Source: Allostella sp. ATCC 35155
Lineage (GTDB): Bacteria > Pseudomonadota > Alphaproteobacteria > ATCC43930 > Allostellaceae
DNA: 64,000 nucleotides
Assembly (NCBI GenBank): GCA_006738865.1
Contig: AP019701.1
Coordinates: 3,778,001-3,842,000 of the forward strand
Direction: 5' to 3'
Part shown: in pieces, positions 7,954 through 16,845 of the stretch
Position numbering within the stretch: the first letter of the stretch is position 1
How the letters are laid out: the number at the start of each line of letters is the position of its first letter
Notes under the pieces: generated by a model
The model's input: the letters and a program-made list of their open reading frames with translations, nothing else
What the model was told of the DNA's origin: nothing
Databases searched by the model: none
Program-made: the position numbers and the translations under genes

Positions 7954-9624
7954 CTACTCGGCGGCCTCCGGACGGCGGTAGAGACGGCGTGCCGTCTCGG
8001 GCCGCAGCAGGCCGTCGGCGAGATCGCGCTCGATGTCGCGCGGATCGCGCAGGGCCGGGCTGCCATAGCCGCCGCCGCCGCCCAGCAGCACCTCGACGAT
8101 GTCGCCCTTCTTCACGGAATTGGCCGACTTCGAGCGCAGCTCGATCACCTGCCCGCCGCGCAGCACCCGGGCATGGCCCAGCGAGCCGGGCGAGCCGCCG
8201 GCCAGCCCCGAGGCCGGATAGCGGAAATGGTCGGCGTACATCGAGAAGGTGACGCCATCCTTCAGGATCTCGTAGCGGCGGTAGAAGCCGGCGCCGCCGC
8301 GATGAGTGCCGTGCCCGAAGGAGTCGGGCGCCAGCTCGTAGCTGTGCACACGGAAGAAGTCGTAGCCGGCATCGAGGGCCTCGACCGGGGTGTTGGCACA
8401 GTTCGACAGGCCGTTGTCGACGCCGTCGCAGCCGTCGACCGCGCGCGACCCGCCGTAGCCGCCGCCCATCGGCTCCAGATGCACCGCATAGCCGCGCTCG
8501 CCCATATGGGCGAGGCAGGTGACCGTGGTGGTGTTGAAGCCGAGCGCCGGGACCATCTCGGGCACCGCCTGGGCGAGCGCCATCATGACCGCGTCATAGG
8601 CGCGATAGGCCGAGAGCATGCGGGCGCGCACCGGGGCCGGCGGCTTGGGGTTGACGATCGAGCCATAGGGCGCGGTCACGTCGATCGGCCGCTTCAGCCC
8701 CTCGTTGAAGGGGATGTCGGGGCTGGTCAGCACCGACTTCACCGCCGAGAGCGCGGCCGAGACGCAGGAGGAAAAGGGGCAGTTGATGTTGCGCCCGACC
8801 TGCGGCGCGCTGCCGTCGAAATCGATCGAGACGCTCTCACCCGCGATCGTCAGGCGGCAGCGGATGGCGATGGCCTCCTCGCCGATGCCGTCGTCGTCGA
8901 GCAGCGCCTCGCCGTGATAGGTGCCGTCCGGCACCTTGGCGATCGCCGCACGGACCCGCCGCTCCGAATAGTCGAGCAGATCGCGCATCGTCTCCTTGAC
9001 CGCCGCGACACCATACTTCTCGCAGAGTTGGCGGACGCGGGCGGCGCCCATGGCGTTGGCCGCGAACTGGGCGTTGAAGTCGCCGATGGTCTGGTCCGGC
9101 ACGCGGATGTTGTGGGCGACCAGCCGCTCCAGCCGACCGCCGTTCCAGTCCTTCTGCATGTTCCAGCAGGAGGGCGGGATGCGCAGCCCCTCGGCGATGA
9201 CGTCGGTCGCCTCCGCCGTCAGGCCCGCACTGCCGCCGCCGACGTCGAGATGGTGGGCGACGCTGGCGCTGAAGCCCACGACCTCGCCCGCGACGAAGAT
9301 CGGCGTGAAGATGAAGACGTCCTGGAGATGCTGGCCGCCGGCGAAGGGGTCGTTGTTGATGAAGAAGTCGCCTTCCTGGAGCGTGTCCGCGGGGTGCAGT
9401 TCCAGGCAGGGCCGGATCGTCGCGCCGATGGGTCCGAGCTGCATCGGAATCAGCTCGGCCTGGGCGACGACGTTGCCGTCGCGGTCGAGCAGCGCGGCCG
9501 AGCCGTCGCGTGCCTCACGCAGGATGGTCGAATAGGCCGAGCGGATCAGCTTCACGCCCATCTCGCGGGCGGCCGCCTGCAGGCTCTGGCTGATGACGGC
9601 GTAGTCGATCGGATCGAGGCTCAT
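7954..9624 (-). CDS. hyuB: Hydantoinase B/oxoprolinase family protein
   Basis: 556-aa B subunit of an ATP-dependent hydantoinase/5-oxoprolinase/acetone-carboxylase-type enzyme. It opens with DPIDYAVISQSLQAAAREMG and contains the conserved NDPFAGGQHLQD near residue 110, FDGSAPQVGRNINCP and the glycine-rich GGGGGYGSP near the C-terminus, all diagnostic of HyuB. Length is normal for the family. Its start is 4 bp after the hyuA stop, so the two subunits are co-translated. Known members open cyclic amides such as N-methylhydantoin, hydantoin or 5-oxoproline with ATP hydrolysis. Confidence 0.92.
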   Translation of the reverse strand: MSLDPIDYAVISQSLQAAAREMGVKLIRSAYSTILREARDGSAALLDRDGNVVAQAELIPMQLGPIGATIRPCLELHPADTLQEGDFFINNDPFAGGQHLQDVFIFTPIFVAGEVVGFSASVAHHLDVGGGSAGLTAEATDVIAEGLRIPPSCWNMQKDWNGGRLERLVAHNIRVPDQTIGDFNAQFAANAMGAARVRQLCEKYGVAAVKETMRDLLDYSERRVRAAIAKVPDGTYHGEALLDDDGIGEEAIAIRCRLTIAGESVSIDFDGSAPQVGRNINCPFSSCVSAALSAVKSVLTSPDIPFNEGLKRPIDVTAPYGSIVNPKPPAPVRARMLSAYRAYDAVMMALAQAVPEMVPALGFNTTTVTCLAHMGERGYAVHLEPMGGGYGGSRAVDGCDGVDNGLSNCANTPVEALDAGYDFFRVHSYELAPDSFGHGTHRGGAGFYRRYEILKDGVTFSMYADHFRYPASGLAGGSPGSLGHARVLRGGQVIELRSKSANSVKKGDIVEVLLGGGGGYGSPALRDPRDIERDLADGLLRPETARRLYRRPEAAE

Positions 9625-9628
9625 GACG

Positions 9629-11638
9629 TCAGGCCTTTCGCATCACGATATTGTCGGCGGCGTCGCGCTCGGCCGTCCACCCACTCGGCAGATAGGTGGT
9701 GGCGGTCGCCCCGGAAAGGATCATCGGCCCCGTCACCGGCTCGCCGGCGACCATCCGGCCCGCCGGCAGATGGCGGCAGGAGACCCGGCGGCCGCTCTCC
9801 CAGATGTCGTGCACCGCCTCGGCCGTGCCGTCGTCGGCCGGCATGGTCAGCGGCTGGCGGGCGGCGACCGGCACCGAGGCGCCGACCCGGAAGGAGACGA
9901 TCTCGACCTTCTGGTTGGCGCCGAGCCCGTGGAAGAAGACGCGGTAGTGCGCCTCCTCGAAGGCCTTCAGCAGGGATTGCGCGCTGATCGCCGCCAGCCC
10001 CGCCTCATCGAAATCGACCGAGATCTCGAAGGCCTGGCCGACGAAGCGCATTTCGGCCGTGAAGGAGAAGTCGAGCGTGCCCGCGAAGCCCATGCCGCGG
10101 AACTCGTCGGTCAGTTCCGCCTGCAGGCGGCGGAAGACGGCGACGCCGTCGCTTGCCCCGCGCTCCAGCGGCATCTGGCTGGTGACCGTCGCGTACTTGG
10201 TGAAGTCGGACGCGATCAGCCCGTAGGCGGAGATGACGCCGGGGTTCGGGGGCACGACGATGGTTCGCACGCCGAGTTGGTCGGCGATCGAGGCCGCGTG
10301 CAGCGGACCGCCGCCGCCGAACGGCAGCAGGGCATAGTCGCGCGGGTCGCGGCCGCGCTCGGTCGAGACGAGCTGGATGGCGCGGACGATGTTGGCGTTG
10401 ACGAGCTTGATCGCGCTTTCCGCCATATCCTCGATCGACAGGCCGAAGCGCTCGGCCAGCGGCGCGAAGGCCTTGCGGGCGAGGTCCAGGTCGATCGTCA
10501 TGCGACCGCCGAGGAACGCCTCCGGCCGGACGGCGCCGACGATCAGCTGGGCGTCGGTGATGGTCGGCTCGGTGCCGCCGCGCATGTAGCAGGCCGGGCC
10601 CGGGTCGGCGCCGGCCGAGCGCGGCCCGACGCGCAGCATGCCGCCGTCGTCGACCCAGACGATGGAGCCGCCGCCGCCGCCGACCGTGACGATGTCGAGC
10701 ACCGGCGTCTGGATCGGCAGGCCGTCGATCTCGGTCTCGTTGGCGAGCGCGGCCTTGCCGCCTTCGGCGAGGCAGACGTCGGTCGAGGTGCCGCCCATGT
10801 CGAAGGTGATGACGTCGGCGAAGCCCGAGCGCATCGACTGCCGCACCGCACCAACGACACCCGCGGCCGGGCCCGAGAAGAGCGCGGTGATGGCGCTCTT
10901 GCGCATGGCCGACGCCGGCAGGCGCCCGCCGTTCGACTGCATGACGCTGAAGCGGCCGTGGAACCCGTCGCCCGCCAGCCGCTGCTCGAAGCCGCCGAGA
11001 TAGCGGTCGATGACCGGCTGGACGAAGGCCGACAGGGTCGTGGTCGAGGCCCGCTCGAACTCGCGGAAGACCCGGGAGACGTCGTGCGAACAGGTGACCA
11101 GGGTGCCGGGCAGCGCCGCCTCGACGATGGCCGCCAGCCGCCGCTCGTGCTCGGGATTGGCGTAGGCGTTGAGCAGGCAGATGGCGACCGCGCCGTACTT
11201 GCCCTCGACCAGCTTCGGCAGGACGTGTGCGCGGAAGCCCGCCTCGTCGAGCGGCGCCGCCGTAGAGCCGTCGCCCAGCACGCGCTCGGCGACCTCGAAC
11301 GTGTCGCGGCGCGCGACCACCGGAACCGGCTTGCGGTACTCGAGGTCGTAGATCTGCCGCCGGTCGTGGCGCTGGAGCTGCAGGATGTCGCGGAAACCGG
11401 CCGTCACGACGAAGGCGAGGCGCGCGCCCTTTCGCTCCAGCACCGCATTGGTCGCGACCGTCGAGCCGTGCGCCAGATCCTCGATCGCCGCGAACGCGAT
11501 ACCGGCGGTGCGCAGCGCGTCGTGCGCTCCGATATCCGGACTTTTCGGAGTGCTGGGCACCTTCGTGATGAGGATCCGGTCGCCGTCGAATGCCACGAGA
11601 TCGGTGAAGGTGCCGCCGACTTCCACGCCAACGCGCAT
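9629..11638 (-). CDS. hyuA: Hydantoinase A/oxoprolinase family protein
   Basis: 669-aa A subunit carrying the ATPase fold of the hydantoinase/5-oxoprolinase family. The N-terminal phosphate-binding motif is VGVEVGGTFTDLV. The central FDMGGTSTDV near residue 275 and the FGGGGPLHA motif near 445 are both family hallmarks. It is followed by hyuB after 4 bp and preceded by the TRAP large permease, so substrate uptake and ring opening appear coupled. Whether the substrate is a hydantoin, an oxoproline or another cyclic amide cannot be decided from sequence. Confidence 0.92.
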   Translation of the reverse strand: MRVGVEVGGTFTDLVAFDGDRILITKVPSTPKSPDIGAHDALRTAGIAFAAIEDLAHGSTVATNAVLERKGARLAFVVTAGFRDILQLQRHDRRQIYDLEYRKPVPVVARRDTFEVAERVLGDGSTAAPLDEAGFRAHVLPKLVEGKYGAVAICLLNAYANPEHERRLAAIVEAALPGTLVTCSHDVSRVFREFERASTTTLSAFVQPVIDRYLGGFEQRLAGDGFHGRFSVMQSNGGRLPASAMRKSAITALFSGPAAGVVGAVRQSMRSGFADVITFDMGGTSTDVCLAEGGKAALANETEIDGLPIQTPVLDIVTVGGGGGSIVWVDDGGMLRVGPRSAGADPGPACYMRGGTEPTITDAQLIVGAVRPEAFLGGRMTIDLDLARKAFAPLAERFGLSIEDMAESAIKLVNANIVRAIQLVSTERGRDPRDYALLPFGGGGPLHAASIADQLGVRTIVVPPNPGVISAYGLIASDFTKYATVTSQMPLERGASDGVAVFRRLQAELTDEFRGMGFAGTLDFSFTAEMRFVGQAFEISVDFDEAGLAAISAQSLLKAFEEAHYRVFFHGLGANQKVEIVSFRVGASVPVAARQPLTMPADDGTAEAVHDIWESGRRVSCRHLPAGRMVAGEPVTGPMILSGATATTYLPSGWTAERDAADNIVMRKA

Positions 11639-11663
11639 CTGCAGAACGCCCTTTCCTGAAGCC

Positions 11664-12971
11664 TCAGCCCATGAGGCTGGGCAGATAGAGGGAGATGATG
11701 GGGAACATGATCAGCAGCGCCAGCGTCACCATGTCGGTGGCGATGAACCAGGCGGCGCCGCGGAAGATGGTCGTCAGCGGCATGGAATTGCCGAGCGTAC
11801 TCTTGATGACGAACACGTTGAGGCCGACCGGCGGCGTCACCAAGCCGATCTCCAGCAGCTTGACGACGATGATACCGAACCAGATCAGGTCGATGCCGAC
11901 CTGCTGCAGGATCGGGATCATGATCGGCGCGGTCAGCAGCATGATGCCGATCGAATCGATGAAGCAGCCGAGCAGCAGATAGACCGCGCAGATGATGAGG
12001 ACGACCAGGACGGGCGAGGCCTCGGCCCCGGTCAGCAGCCCGGTCAGCGACGTCGGCACCCCGGTCAGGCCGAGGAAGCGGGCATAGAGGCCGGCGCCGA
12101 CGGCGATGATGAAGAGCGAGGCGGTGCCCTCCGCCGCCAGCCGCACGGCGCTGCCGAGGGCCGGCATGCGCACCTGCCGGCGCACCATCGCGATCAGCAG
12201 CGCCAGCGCGGCGCCGATCGCCCCGGCCTCGGTCGGCGTGCACCAGCCGGAATAGATGCCGCCGAGCACGCCGACGATCAGCACCGGCAGGGGCCATGCC
12301 TCGCGCACCGCCGACAGGCGGTCGGCGAGGGTCGGCCGCTGCGCCATCTCGGGCGCCAGCGACGGCTTCAGCTTCACCCGCACGACGATCATGGCCGCGA
12401 ACATCGCCGCCGACAGCAGGCCCGGCAGGATACCCGCCACGAACAGCTTGCTGACCGAGACGCCGGCGAAGACGGCATAGACGACCATCAGGATGCTGGG
12501 CGGGATCAGCGAGCCGAGCGTGCCGGCGGACGCGATGCAGCCGGCCGCCAGCCCCGGGTCGTAGCGATGGCGCAGCATCTCCGGCACCGCGATGCGGCTC
12601 ATTCCGGCCGCGGTCGCCACCGAGGAACCCGATGCGGCGGCGAACAGGGTGCAGGCGGCCACCGACGACACCGCCAGCCCGCCCGGCATCCCGGCGAGGA
12701 ACACGCGCGCGGCACGAAAGAGGTTGGTCGTCAGCCCGGTTTCCGTGCAGATGTAGCCCATGAGCATGAACATCGGCACGGCCGACAGCGACCAGTCGCC
12801 GATCAGCTCGAAGGGAACGGTCGTCAGCAGGGAGAACGCGACCCGGAAGTTCGAGATGAAGGCCAGGCCGCAGAATGCGATCGAGGCGAGCGCCACGCCG
12901 ATCGGAACCCGCAGCAGCAGCAGCGCGATCAGAACCGGCATGCTGAGGTACCCGATCGTCAAGCTGCTCAT
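11664..12971 (-). CDS. dctM: TRAP transporter large permease, DctM-like
   Basis: 435-aa integral membrane permease of a tripartite ATP-independent periplasmic transporter, built almost wholly of hydrophobic segments. Characteristic pieces are LLLRVPIGVALASIAF, AGMPGGLAVSSV, GSSVATAAGMSRIA and TPPVGLNVFVIKS. Length is standard for DctM. It heads the operon dctM-hyuA-hyuB-oxidase-dioxygenase-M20-DUF1772. Unusually, its small permease (16270) and binding protein (14968) lie in two other transcription units rather than beside it. Confidence 0.92.
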   Translation of the reverse strand: MSSLTIGYLSMPVLIALLLLRVPIGVALASIAFCGLAFISNFRVAFSLLTTVPFELIGDWSLSAVPMFMLMGYICTETGLTTNLFRAARVFLAGMPGGLAVSSVAACTLFAAASGSSVATAAGMSRIAVPEMLRHRYDPGLAAGCIASAGTLGSLIPPSILMVVYAVFAGVSVSKLFVAGILPGLLSAAMFAAMIVVRVKLKPSLAPEMAQRPTLADRLSAVREAWPLPVLIVGVLGGIYSGWCTPTEAGAIGAALALLIAMVRRQVRMPALGSAVRLAAEGTASLFIIAVGAGLYARFLGLTGVPTSLTGLLTGAEASPVLVVLIICAVYLLLGCFIDSIGIMLLTAPIMIPILQQVGIDLIWFGIIVVKLLEIGLVTPPVGLNVFVIKSTLGNSMPLTTIFRGAAWFIATDMVTLALLIMFPIISLYLPSLMG

Positions 12972-13048
12972 GCGCCGCCGTTCCCCCGAACCCCTGGCAC
13001 TGCGTGGAACCCCGCGACACGGCCTGGGGCAGAGCGGCTGCCCGAAGC

Positions 13049-13073
13049 AAAACCGTGACCACGGAGCGGTTTT
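13049..13073. promoter_or_regulatory. Inverted repeat in the dctM/XRE-cupin divergent gap
   Basis: AAAACCG and CGGTTTT are separated by 11 bp in the 187-bp gap between the divergent dctM operon and the regulator gene. The gap also holds GTGA-N7-TCAC at 13091-13105 and GAAAATTTC at 13106-13114. These are candidate operator sites for the adjacent autoregulated XRE-cupin protein; no clear -35/-10 pair was found. Confidence 0.3.
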
Positions 13074-13158
13074 TCACTATAGGTAGCGGAGTGAAGAAAT
13101 GTCACGAAAATTTCAGGACGCCGCCGCTCTGGAAGTACGGGAGGAGCGCTGACCGACG

Positions 13159-13770
13159 ATGGCACGCCGGACGACATCCATGATCGCCGCGGAGCTCGAC
13201 GCTCCGACCGACCTCGAGGGCTGGGACGGCCGCCAGCTCCACGAATTGCGCCGCGCCCGCGGCCTCACCCTGAAGGAACTCTCGCTGGCCAGCGGGCTGT
13301 CGATCGGGCTGCTGAGCCAGCTCGAACGCGGCATCTCTGCCCCCACGATCCGCTCGCTCCAGGCCGTGTGCCGCGCCCTGCAGATCCCGCCGAGCTGGTT
13401 CTTCCAGGCCCGGGAGGGGACCGACGATGGCGAGCAGAGCATCATCGTGCGCCGCGGCCGCGGCCGGGTGATGGCCTTCTCGGACGATTTCCGCAAGGAA
13501 CTGGTGACACCCGACCTGTCGGGAGCACTGGAGGGCCTGCTGGTCACGATCGAGCCGGGCGGCTCGTCCGGGCCCAAGCCGTACCATCATGCCGGGGAGG
13601 AGATGGGCTACGTCCTGTCCGGCGAGATGGAACTGTGGGTCGAGGAGGTCCGCCACCACCTGCGCACCGGGGACAGCTTCCGCTTCCGCAGCGAGCGGCC
13701 GCACCGCTTCGCCAATCCGGGCACGCGGCCGGCCCAGGTTCTCTGGATCGTGACGCCGCCGTTCTACTGA
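13159..13770 (+). CDS. XRE-family regulator with C-terminal cupin domain
   Basis: 203-aa transcription regulator. A helix-turn-helix of the lambda-Cro/XRE type spans about residues 28-80 (LRRARGLTLKELSLASG, then LSQLERGISAPT). A cupin_2 effector domain follows around 130-195 (YHHAGEEMGYVLSGEMEL, then FRSERPHRFANPG). Proteins of this design sense small amines or sulfur/nitrogen metabolites and control adjacent uptake and catabolic genes. It is divergent from the dctM-hyuAB operon and faces the dctP gene, so it is the obvious local regulator. Start ATG at 13159; a second in-frame ATG at residue 8 is possible. Confidence 0.88.
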   Translation: MARRTTSMIAAELDAPTDLEGWDGRQLHELRRARGLTLKELSLASGLSIGLLSQLERGISAPTIRSLQAVCRALQIPPSWFFQAREGTDDGEQSIIVRRGRGRVMAFSDDFRKELVTPDLSGALEGLLVTIEPGGSSGPKPYHHAGEEMGYVLSGEMELWVEEVRHHLRTGDSFRFRSERPHRFANPGTRPAQVLWIVTPPFY

Positions 13771-13786
13771 GAATGCGGGTGAGGAT

Positions 13787-13810
13787 GCGGGGGCGGCAAG
13801 CCACCCCCGC
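13787..13810. terminator. Hairpin between convergent XRE-cupin and dctP genes
   Basis: GCGGGGG and CCCCCGC pair around a 10-base loop in the short gap between the ends of the two convergent genes. A T-run is absent, so it is only a plausible bidirectional terminator. Confidence 0.35.
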
Positions 13811-13831
13811 CCCACATCAGTTCAGGCCGGC

Positions 13832-14968
13832 TCAGTTCAGGCCATAGGTCTTCACGTCGACCTTGCCGAAGAGTTCCTTCTTCAGGATCTCGTAGCGCTT
13901 CTGTTCGTCCATCGGGTCGACCCCGGCGAACAGCTTCTCCCACTTGGCGACGGCCGCCTTGTACTCGTTGATGACGCCCTCGGCGACCGCGAGGTCGACC
14001 TTGAACTTCTGCTGCGAGATCTTGCCGAGTTCCTTGGCGTCCGCCGCGATGAACTTGTCGCTGGCGGCCTTGAGGTCGGCCGACGGCTTCAGCATCGTGA
14101 CGCCCTTGCCGCCCATCTCCTTCTCGGTGTCGACCGTGTTCTTGAGATAGGCGATCGACGAGCGCACCGAGGCGCGGGCCGAATTGTCGAGCAGCATGGC
14201 GCGCTGTTCCGGCTTCAGGCCCTTCCAGAAGCCGGGGTTGTAGCCCCACATCGGACCCGACAGATAGACGCCGAGCGGCAGGTCGAGGACGTACTTGGAC
14301 ACGTCCCACCAGCTGCGCGACTTCAGCGACTCCAGCGGGTTGACGCCGCAGTCGAGCGTGCCGCGCTCTAGGCCGGTGAAGATCTCGCTCGACGGCACGT
14401 TGACGGAAACCGCGCCCAGCGACACCGCCCAGCGATCCCACAGGCTGCCCGGCATGCGCAGGCGCTTGCCCTTGAGGTCCGCCAGGCTCTCGATCTTGGT
14501 CCGGCAGAGCAGCAGGTAGGGCGAGGTCGAGTAGCCGCCGCCATAGACGACGCCGACCTTCTTGTACTCCGCCTGGATCGCCTTGTTGTTGAACGAGACC
14601 TCGGTCGAAGCCGCGAGCGTGACGTAGATGTCCGAGTTGTAGAGGGACATGTCCGCCAGGACGTTCGTGATCGGCAGCTCGGACGGGGTGTAGGTGCCGG
14701 CATGGTAGGCGACGGTGGCGAGGCCGTCGCGAATGCCGGGCAGGGTCGAGCGCGCCGGGACCAGCGAGCCGCCGAGGAACACCTTGAAGGTGATCGCGCC
14801 GTTGCTGGCCTTGGCGACGTCCTTGGCCCATTCCGTGTAGTTGTAGACCGAGAACGGGTGGTTCTGGTCGAGGAAGTTGTTGGCGATGTACTCCGCCGCC
14901 GTCGCCGGGATGGCGACCGTCGCCATCGCCGCCGCCAGAGCCGCACCTCGTATCGAGAAGCCTCGCAT
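13832..14968 (-). CDS. dctP: TRAP transporter substrate-binding protein, DctP-like
   Basis: 378-aa periplasmic solute receptor of a TRAP transporter. A signal peptide (MRGFSIRGAALAAAMATV, cleavage after ATAA) precedes the mature start EYIANNFLDQNHPFSVYNY. The family features LPGIRDGLATVAY, LRMPGSLWDRWA and a late Leu/Lys-rich helix follow. The start is firm: AGGAGGT stands just before ATG at 14968. It lies 29 bp after an Old Yellow Enzyme gene on the same strand. Its membrane partners are presumably the DctQ at 16270 and the DctM at 11664. Confidence 0.9.
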   Translation of the reverse strand: MRGFSIRGAALAAAMATVAIPATAAEYIANNFLDQNHPFSVYNYTEWAKDVAKASNGAITFKVFLGGSLVPARSTLPGIRDGLATVAYHAGTYTPSELPITNVLADMSLYNSDIYVTLAASTEVSFNNKAIQAEYKKVGVVYGGGYSTSPYLLLCRTKIESLADLKGKRLRMPGSLWDRWAVSLGAVSVNVPSSEIFTGLERGTLDCGVNPLESLKSRSWWDVSKYVLDLPLGVYLSGPMWGYNPGFWKGLKPEQRAMLLDNSARASVRSSIAYLKNTVDTEKEMGGKGVTMLKPSADLKAASDKFIAADAKELGKISQQKFKVDLAVAEGVINEYKAAVAKWEKLFAGVDPMDEQKRYEILKKELFGKVDVKTYGLN

Positions 14969-14997
14969 GTGCTACCTCCTGTCCATCTCTTGTCGGA

Positions 14998-16158
14998 CTA
15001 TTCCGCCGCCGCCTCCGAAACGGCCAGCGTCCTGCTGCGCACCTTGAGCCACCAGCCATAGGCGGGCGGCCAGTCGTCGAAGGCGTCGGGCCCCCGGAGG
15101 GCGACGGCCGCCTGGGCCGGCCAGTGCGGATTGAACAGCGCCTCGCGGCCGATCGCCACGAAGTCCGCCCGGCCCTCGCGCACGACGGCGTCGGCGAACT
15201 GCGGATCGCGGATCAGGCCGACGGCCATCGTCCTGAGGCCCGTATCGCGGCGCACGCGCTCGGCATAGGGCACCTGATATCCCGCCACGCGGCGCACGAC
15301 CGCGGTGGTGGTGCGGCGGCCGAGCCCGCCCGACGAGCAGTCGACGACGTCGACCCCGTGGTCGGCGAACGCCCGCGCTAGGGTCACCGTCTCGTCGAGC
15401 GTCCAGCCGCCATCGGCGTCGTCGACGCAGGACAGGCGATAGAAGATCGGCTTGTCGGACGGCCATTCCGAGCGCGCGGCGTCGGCCACTTCCAGGGCAT
15501 AGCGCATCCGGTTCTCGAGGCTGCCGCCATACTCGTCCTCGCGGAGGTTGGACAGCGGCGACAGGAAGGAATGGATGAGATAGCCGTGGGCGCCATGGAT
15601 GTTCAGTGCCTGGAACCCCGCCTCGCGGACGCGGCGGGTCGCCTGGGCGAACTGGTCGAGGCTGCGGCGGATGCCGTCGCGGTCGATGGCCGCCGGGGTC
15701 GGCCAGCCCGGATTGGCCGGGATGGCGGATGCCGAGACGGTCGGCCAGGGCCGCTCGCCGCGCGCGGCGACGTCGGCCTCACTCATCGGGTCGAAGCCGT
15801 GCCAGGGCCGCTGCACGCTGCCCTTGCGGCCGGCATGGTTGATCTGGGCGCCCGGCACCGCGCCATGGGCGGCGATGACCTCGGCCAGCCGCGCCAGCGG
15901 CGCCGTCTGGCGATCCTCCCAGGCGCCGATGTCGCCCCAGGTCAGCCGCCCTTCGGGACAGATGCCCAGCGCCTCGGTGAAGACGAGCCCGGCGCCGCCG
16001 GCAGCGTAGGTCGACAGGTGGCGGACATGCCAGTCGGTCGGCAGGCCGTCCGGCGTGCCCGCATACTGCTGCATCGGCGAGATCACGGTCCGGTTGCGGA
16101 AGGTGACGCCCCGCACCGTGATCGGATCGAGCAAGCCGCTTGTTCCAGAGCCGCTCAT
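14998..16158 (-). CDS. Old Yellow Enzyme family NADH:flavin oxidoreductase (YqjM-like), copy 1
   Basis: 386-aa FMN-dependent ene-reductase/oxidoreductase of the NADH oxidase family. TIM-barrel marks include INHAGRKGSVQRPW, IHGAHGYLIHSFLSPLSN (substrate-binding His residues) and MAVGLIRDPQFADAV near the FMN phosphate site. The N-terminal redox Cys of YqjM is replaced: the motif reads SPMQQY instead of SPMCxY. ATG at 16158 is chosen because GGGAGG precedes it; the frame runs open much further upstream without support. It heads a unit with dctP and is divergent from dctQ. Confidence 0.87.
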   Translation of the reverse strand: MSGSGTSGLLDPITVRGVTFRNRTVISPMQQYAGTPDGLPTDWHVRHLSTYAAGGAGLVFTEALGICPEGRLTWGDIGAWEDRQTAPLARLAEVIAAHGAVPGAQINHAGRKGSVQRPWHGFDPMSEADVAARGERPWPTVSASAIPANPGWPTPAAIDRDGIRRSLDQFAQATRRVREAGFQALNIHGAHGYLIHSFLSPLSNLREDEYGGSLENRMRYALEVADAARSEWPSDKPIFYRLSCVDDADGGWTLDETVTLARAFADHGVDVVDCSSGGLGRRTTTAVVRRVAGYQVPYAERVRRDTGLRTMAVGLIRDPQFADAVVREGRADFVAIGREALFNPHWPAQAAVALRGPDAFDDWPPAYGWWLKVRSRTLAVSEAAAE

Positions 16159-16206
16159 GCCGGCTGTATCCTCCCGTTTCGACATCGTGACCCGACAATG
16201 AAACTT

Positions 16207-16224
16207 GTTGAAGGAATTTTCAAC
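16207..16224. promoter_or_regulatory. Perfect 18-bp palindrome between divergent OYE and dctQ genes
   Basis: GTTGAAGGAATTTTCAAC has perfect 6-bp arms (GTTGAA, TTCAAC) around GGAATT. It stands 48 bp before the OYE start and 45 bp before the dctQ start in the 111-bp divergent gap, an ideal place for an operator controlling both TRAP units. The adjacent XRE-cupin protein is the likeliest ligand. Confidence 0.45.
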
Positions 16225-16269
16225 ATGACCCATCGTCGGGGTTGGGCCGAACTTGGGAAGGGCTGGGCC

Positions 16270-16806
16270 ATGGGCTGGTATGATCGCGGCACGACCGCAC
16301 TGGCGCGGCTGCTCATGTGGGTCGGCTGCCTGGCAGTGATCCTGATGGCGGTCCACGTCACCTGGGACGTGGTGCAGCGCACGTTCTTCGGCCGCGGCAT
16401 GCTCGGCACGACCGAGATCGTCTCGTTCTACTACATGGTGGCGGTGGTCTGCTTCCCGCTCGCCTGGGTCGAGCGGCGGGACGAGCACATCAATGTCGAG
16501 GTGCTCTACCAGGCGATGCCGCCGGGCGGGCAGCGCGTCATGGGCCTGTTCGCCACGCTGTGCACGACCGGCTTCTTCGCAGTCTTCGCCTATCGCTCCT
16601 GGCACGACGCCCTGATCGCGCTGTCCACGGGCGAGACCATGATGGGCTATGCCGAGATCGCGATCTGGCCGGCCCGCTTCATCCTGCCCGTCTCCTTCGC
16701 GCTGGTCGTGCTGGTCTGCCTCGGCCAGCTCGTGCGGCTGGCGCTCGGCACGGCGGCCGTCGGCGGCGGACGCGCGACGGACGAGGACGCGACGTTCCGG
16801 GCCTGA
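16270..16806 (+). CDS. dctQ: TRAP transporter small permease, DctQ-like
   Basis: 178-aa membrane protein with four hydrophobic segments, near residues 8-33, 48-65, 90-110 and 130-158. The family motif GTTEIVSFYYMVAVVCFPLA and ERRDEHINVEVL in the second loop identify the DctQ subunit. ATG at 16270 is preceded by GGGAAGGG; in-frame ATGs at 16198 and 16225 would extend it into the palindrome region. The MFS gene follows after 39 bp. It pairs with DctM and DctP encoded in neighbouring units. Confidence 0.85.
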   Translation: MGWYDRGTTALARLLMWVGCLAVILMAVHVTWDVVQRTFFGRGMLGTTEIVSFYYMVAVVCFPLAWVERRDEHINVEVLYQAMPPGGQRVMGLFATLCTTGFFAVFAYRSWHDALIALSTGETMMGYAEIAIWPARFILPVSFALVVLVCLGQLVRLALGTAAVGGGRATDEDATFRA

Positions 16807-16845
16807 CGCGTCCGCGCCGGGCGCGAAGGCCGCGCGGCCAATCCC

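Noticed and set aside
9623-11659. Long plus-strand open frame opposite hyuA
   Set aside because: It is the mirror of a strongly conserved gene in very GC-rich DNA; its product is Arg/Asp/Gly-rich with no recognisable domain.
16198-16269. Longer DctQ beginning at ATG 16198 or 16225
   Set aside because: It would place the 18-bp palindrome inside or at the edge of the coding region; ATG 16270 has a better ribosome site and gives a usual DctQ start.
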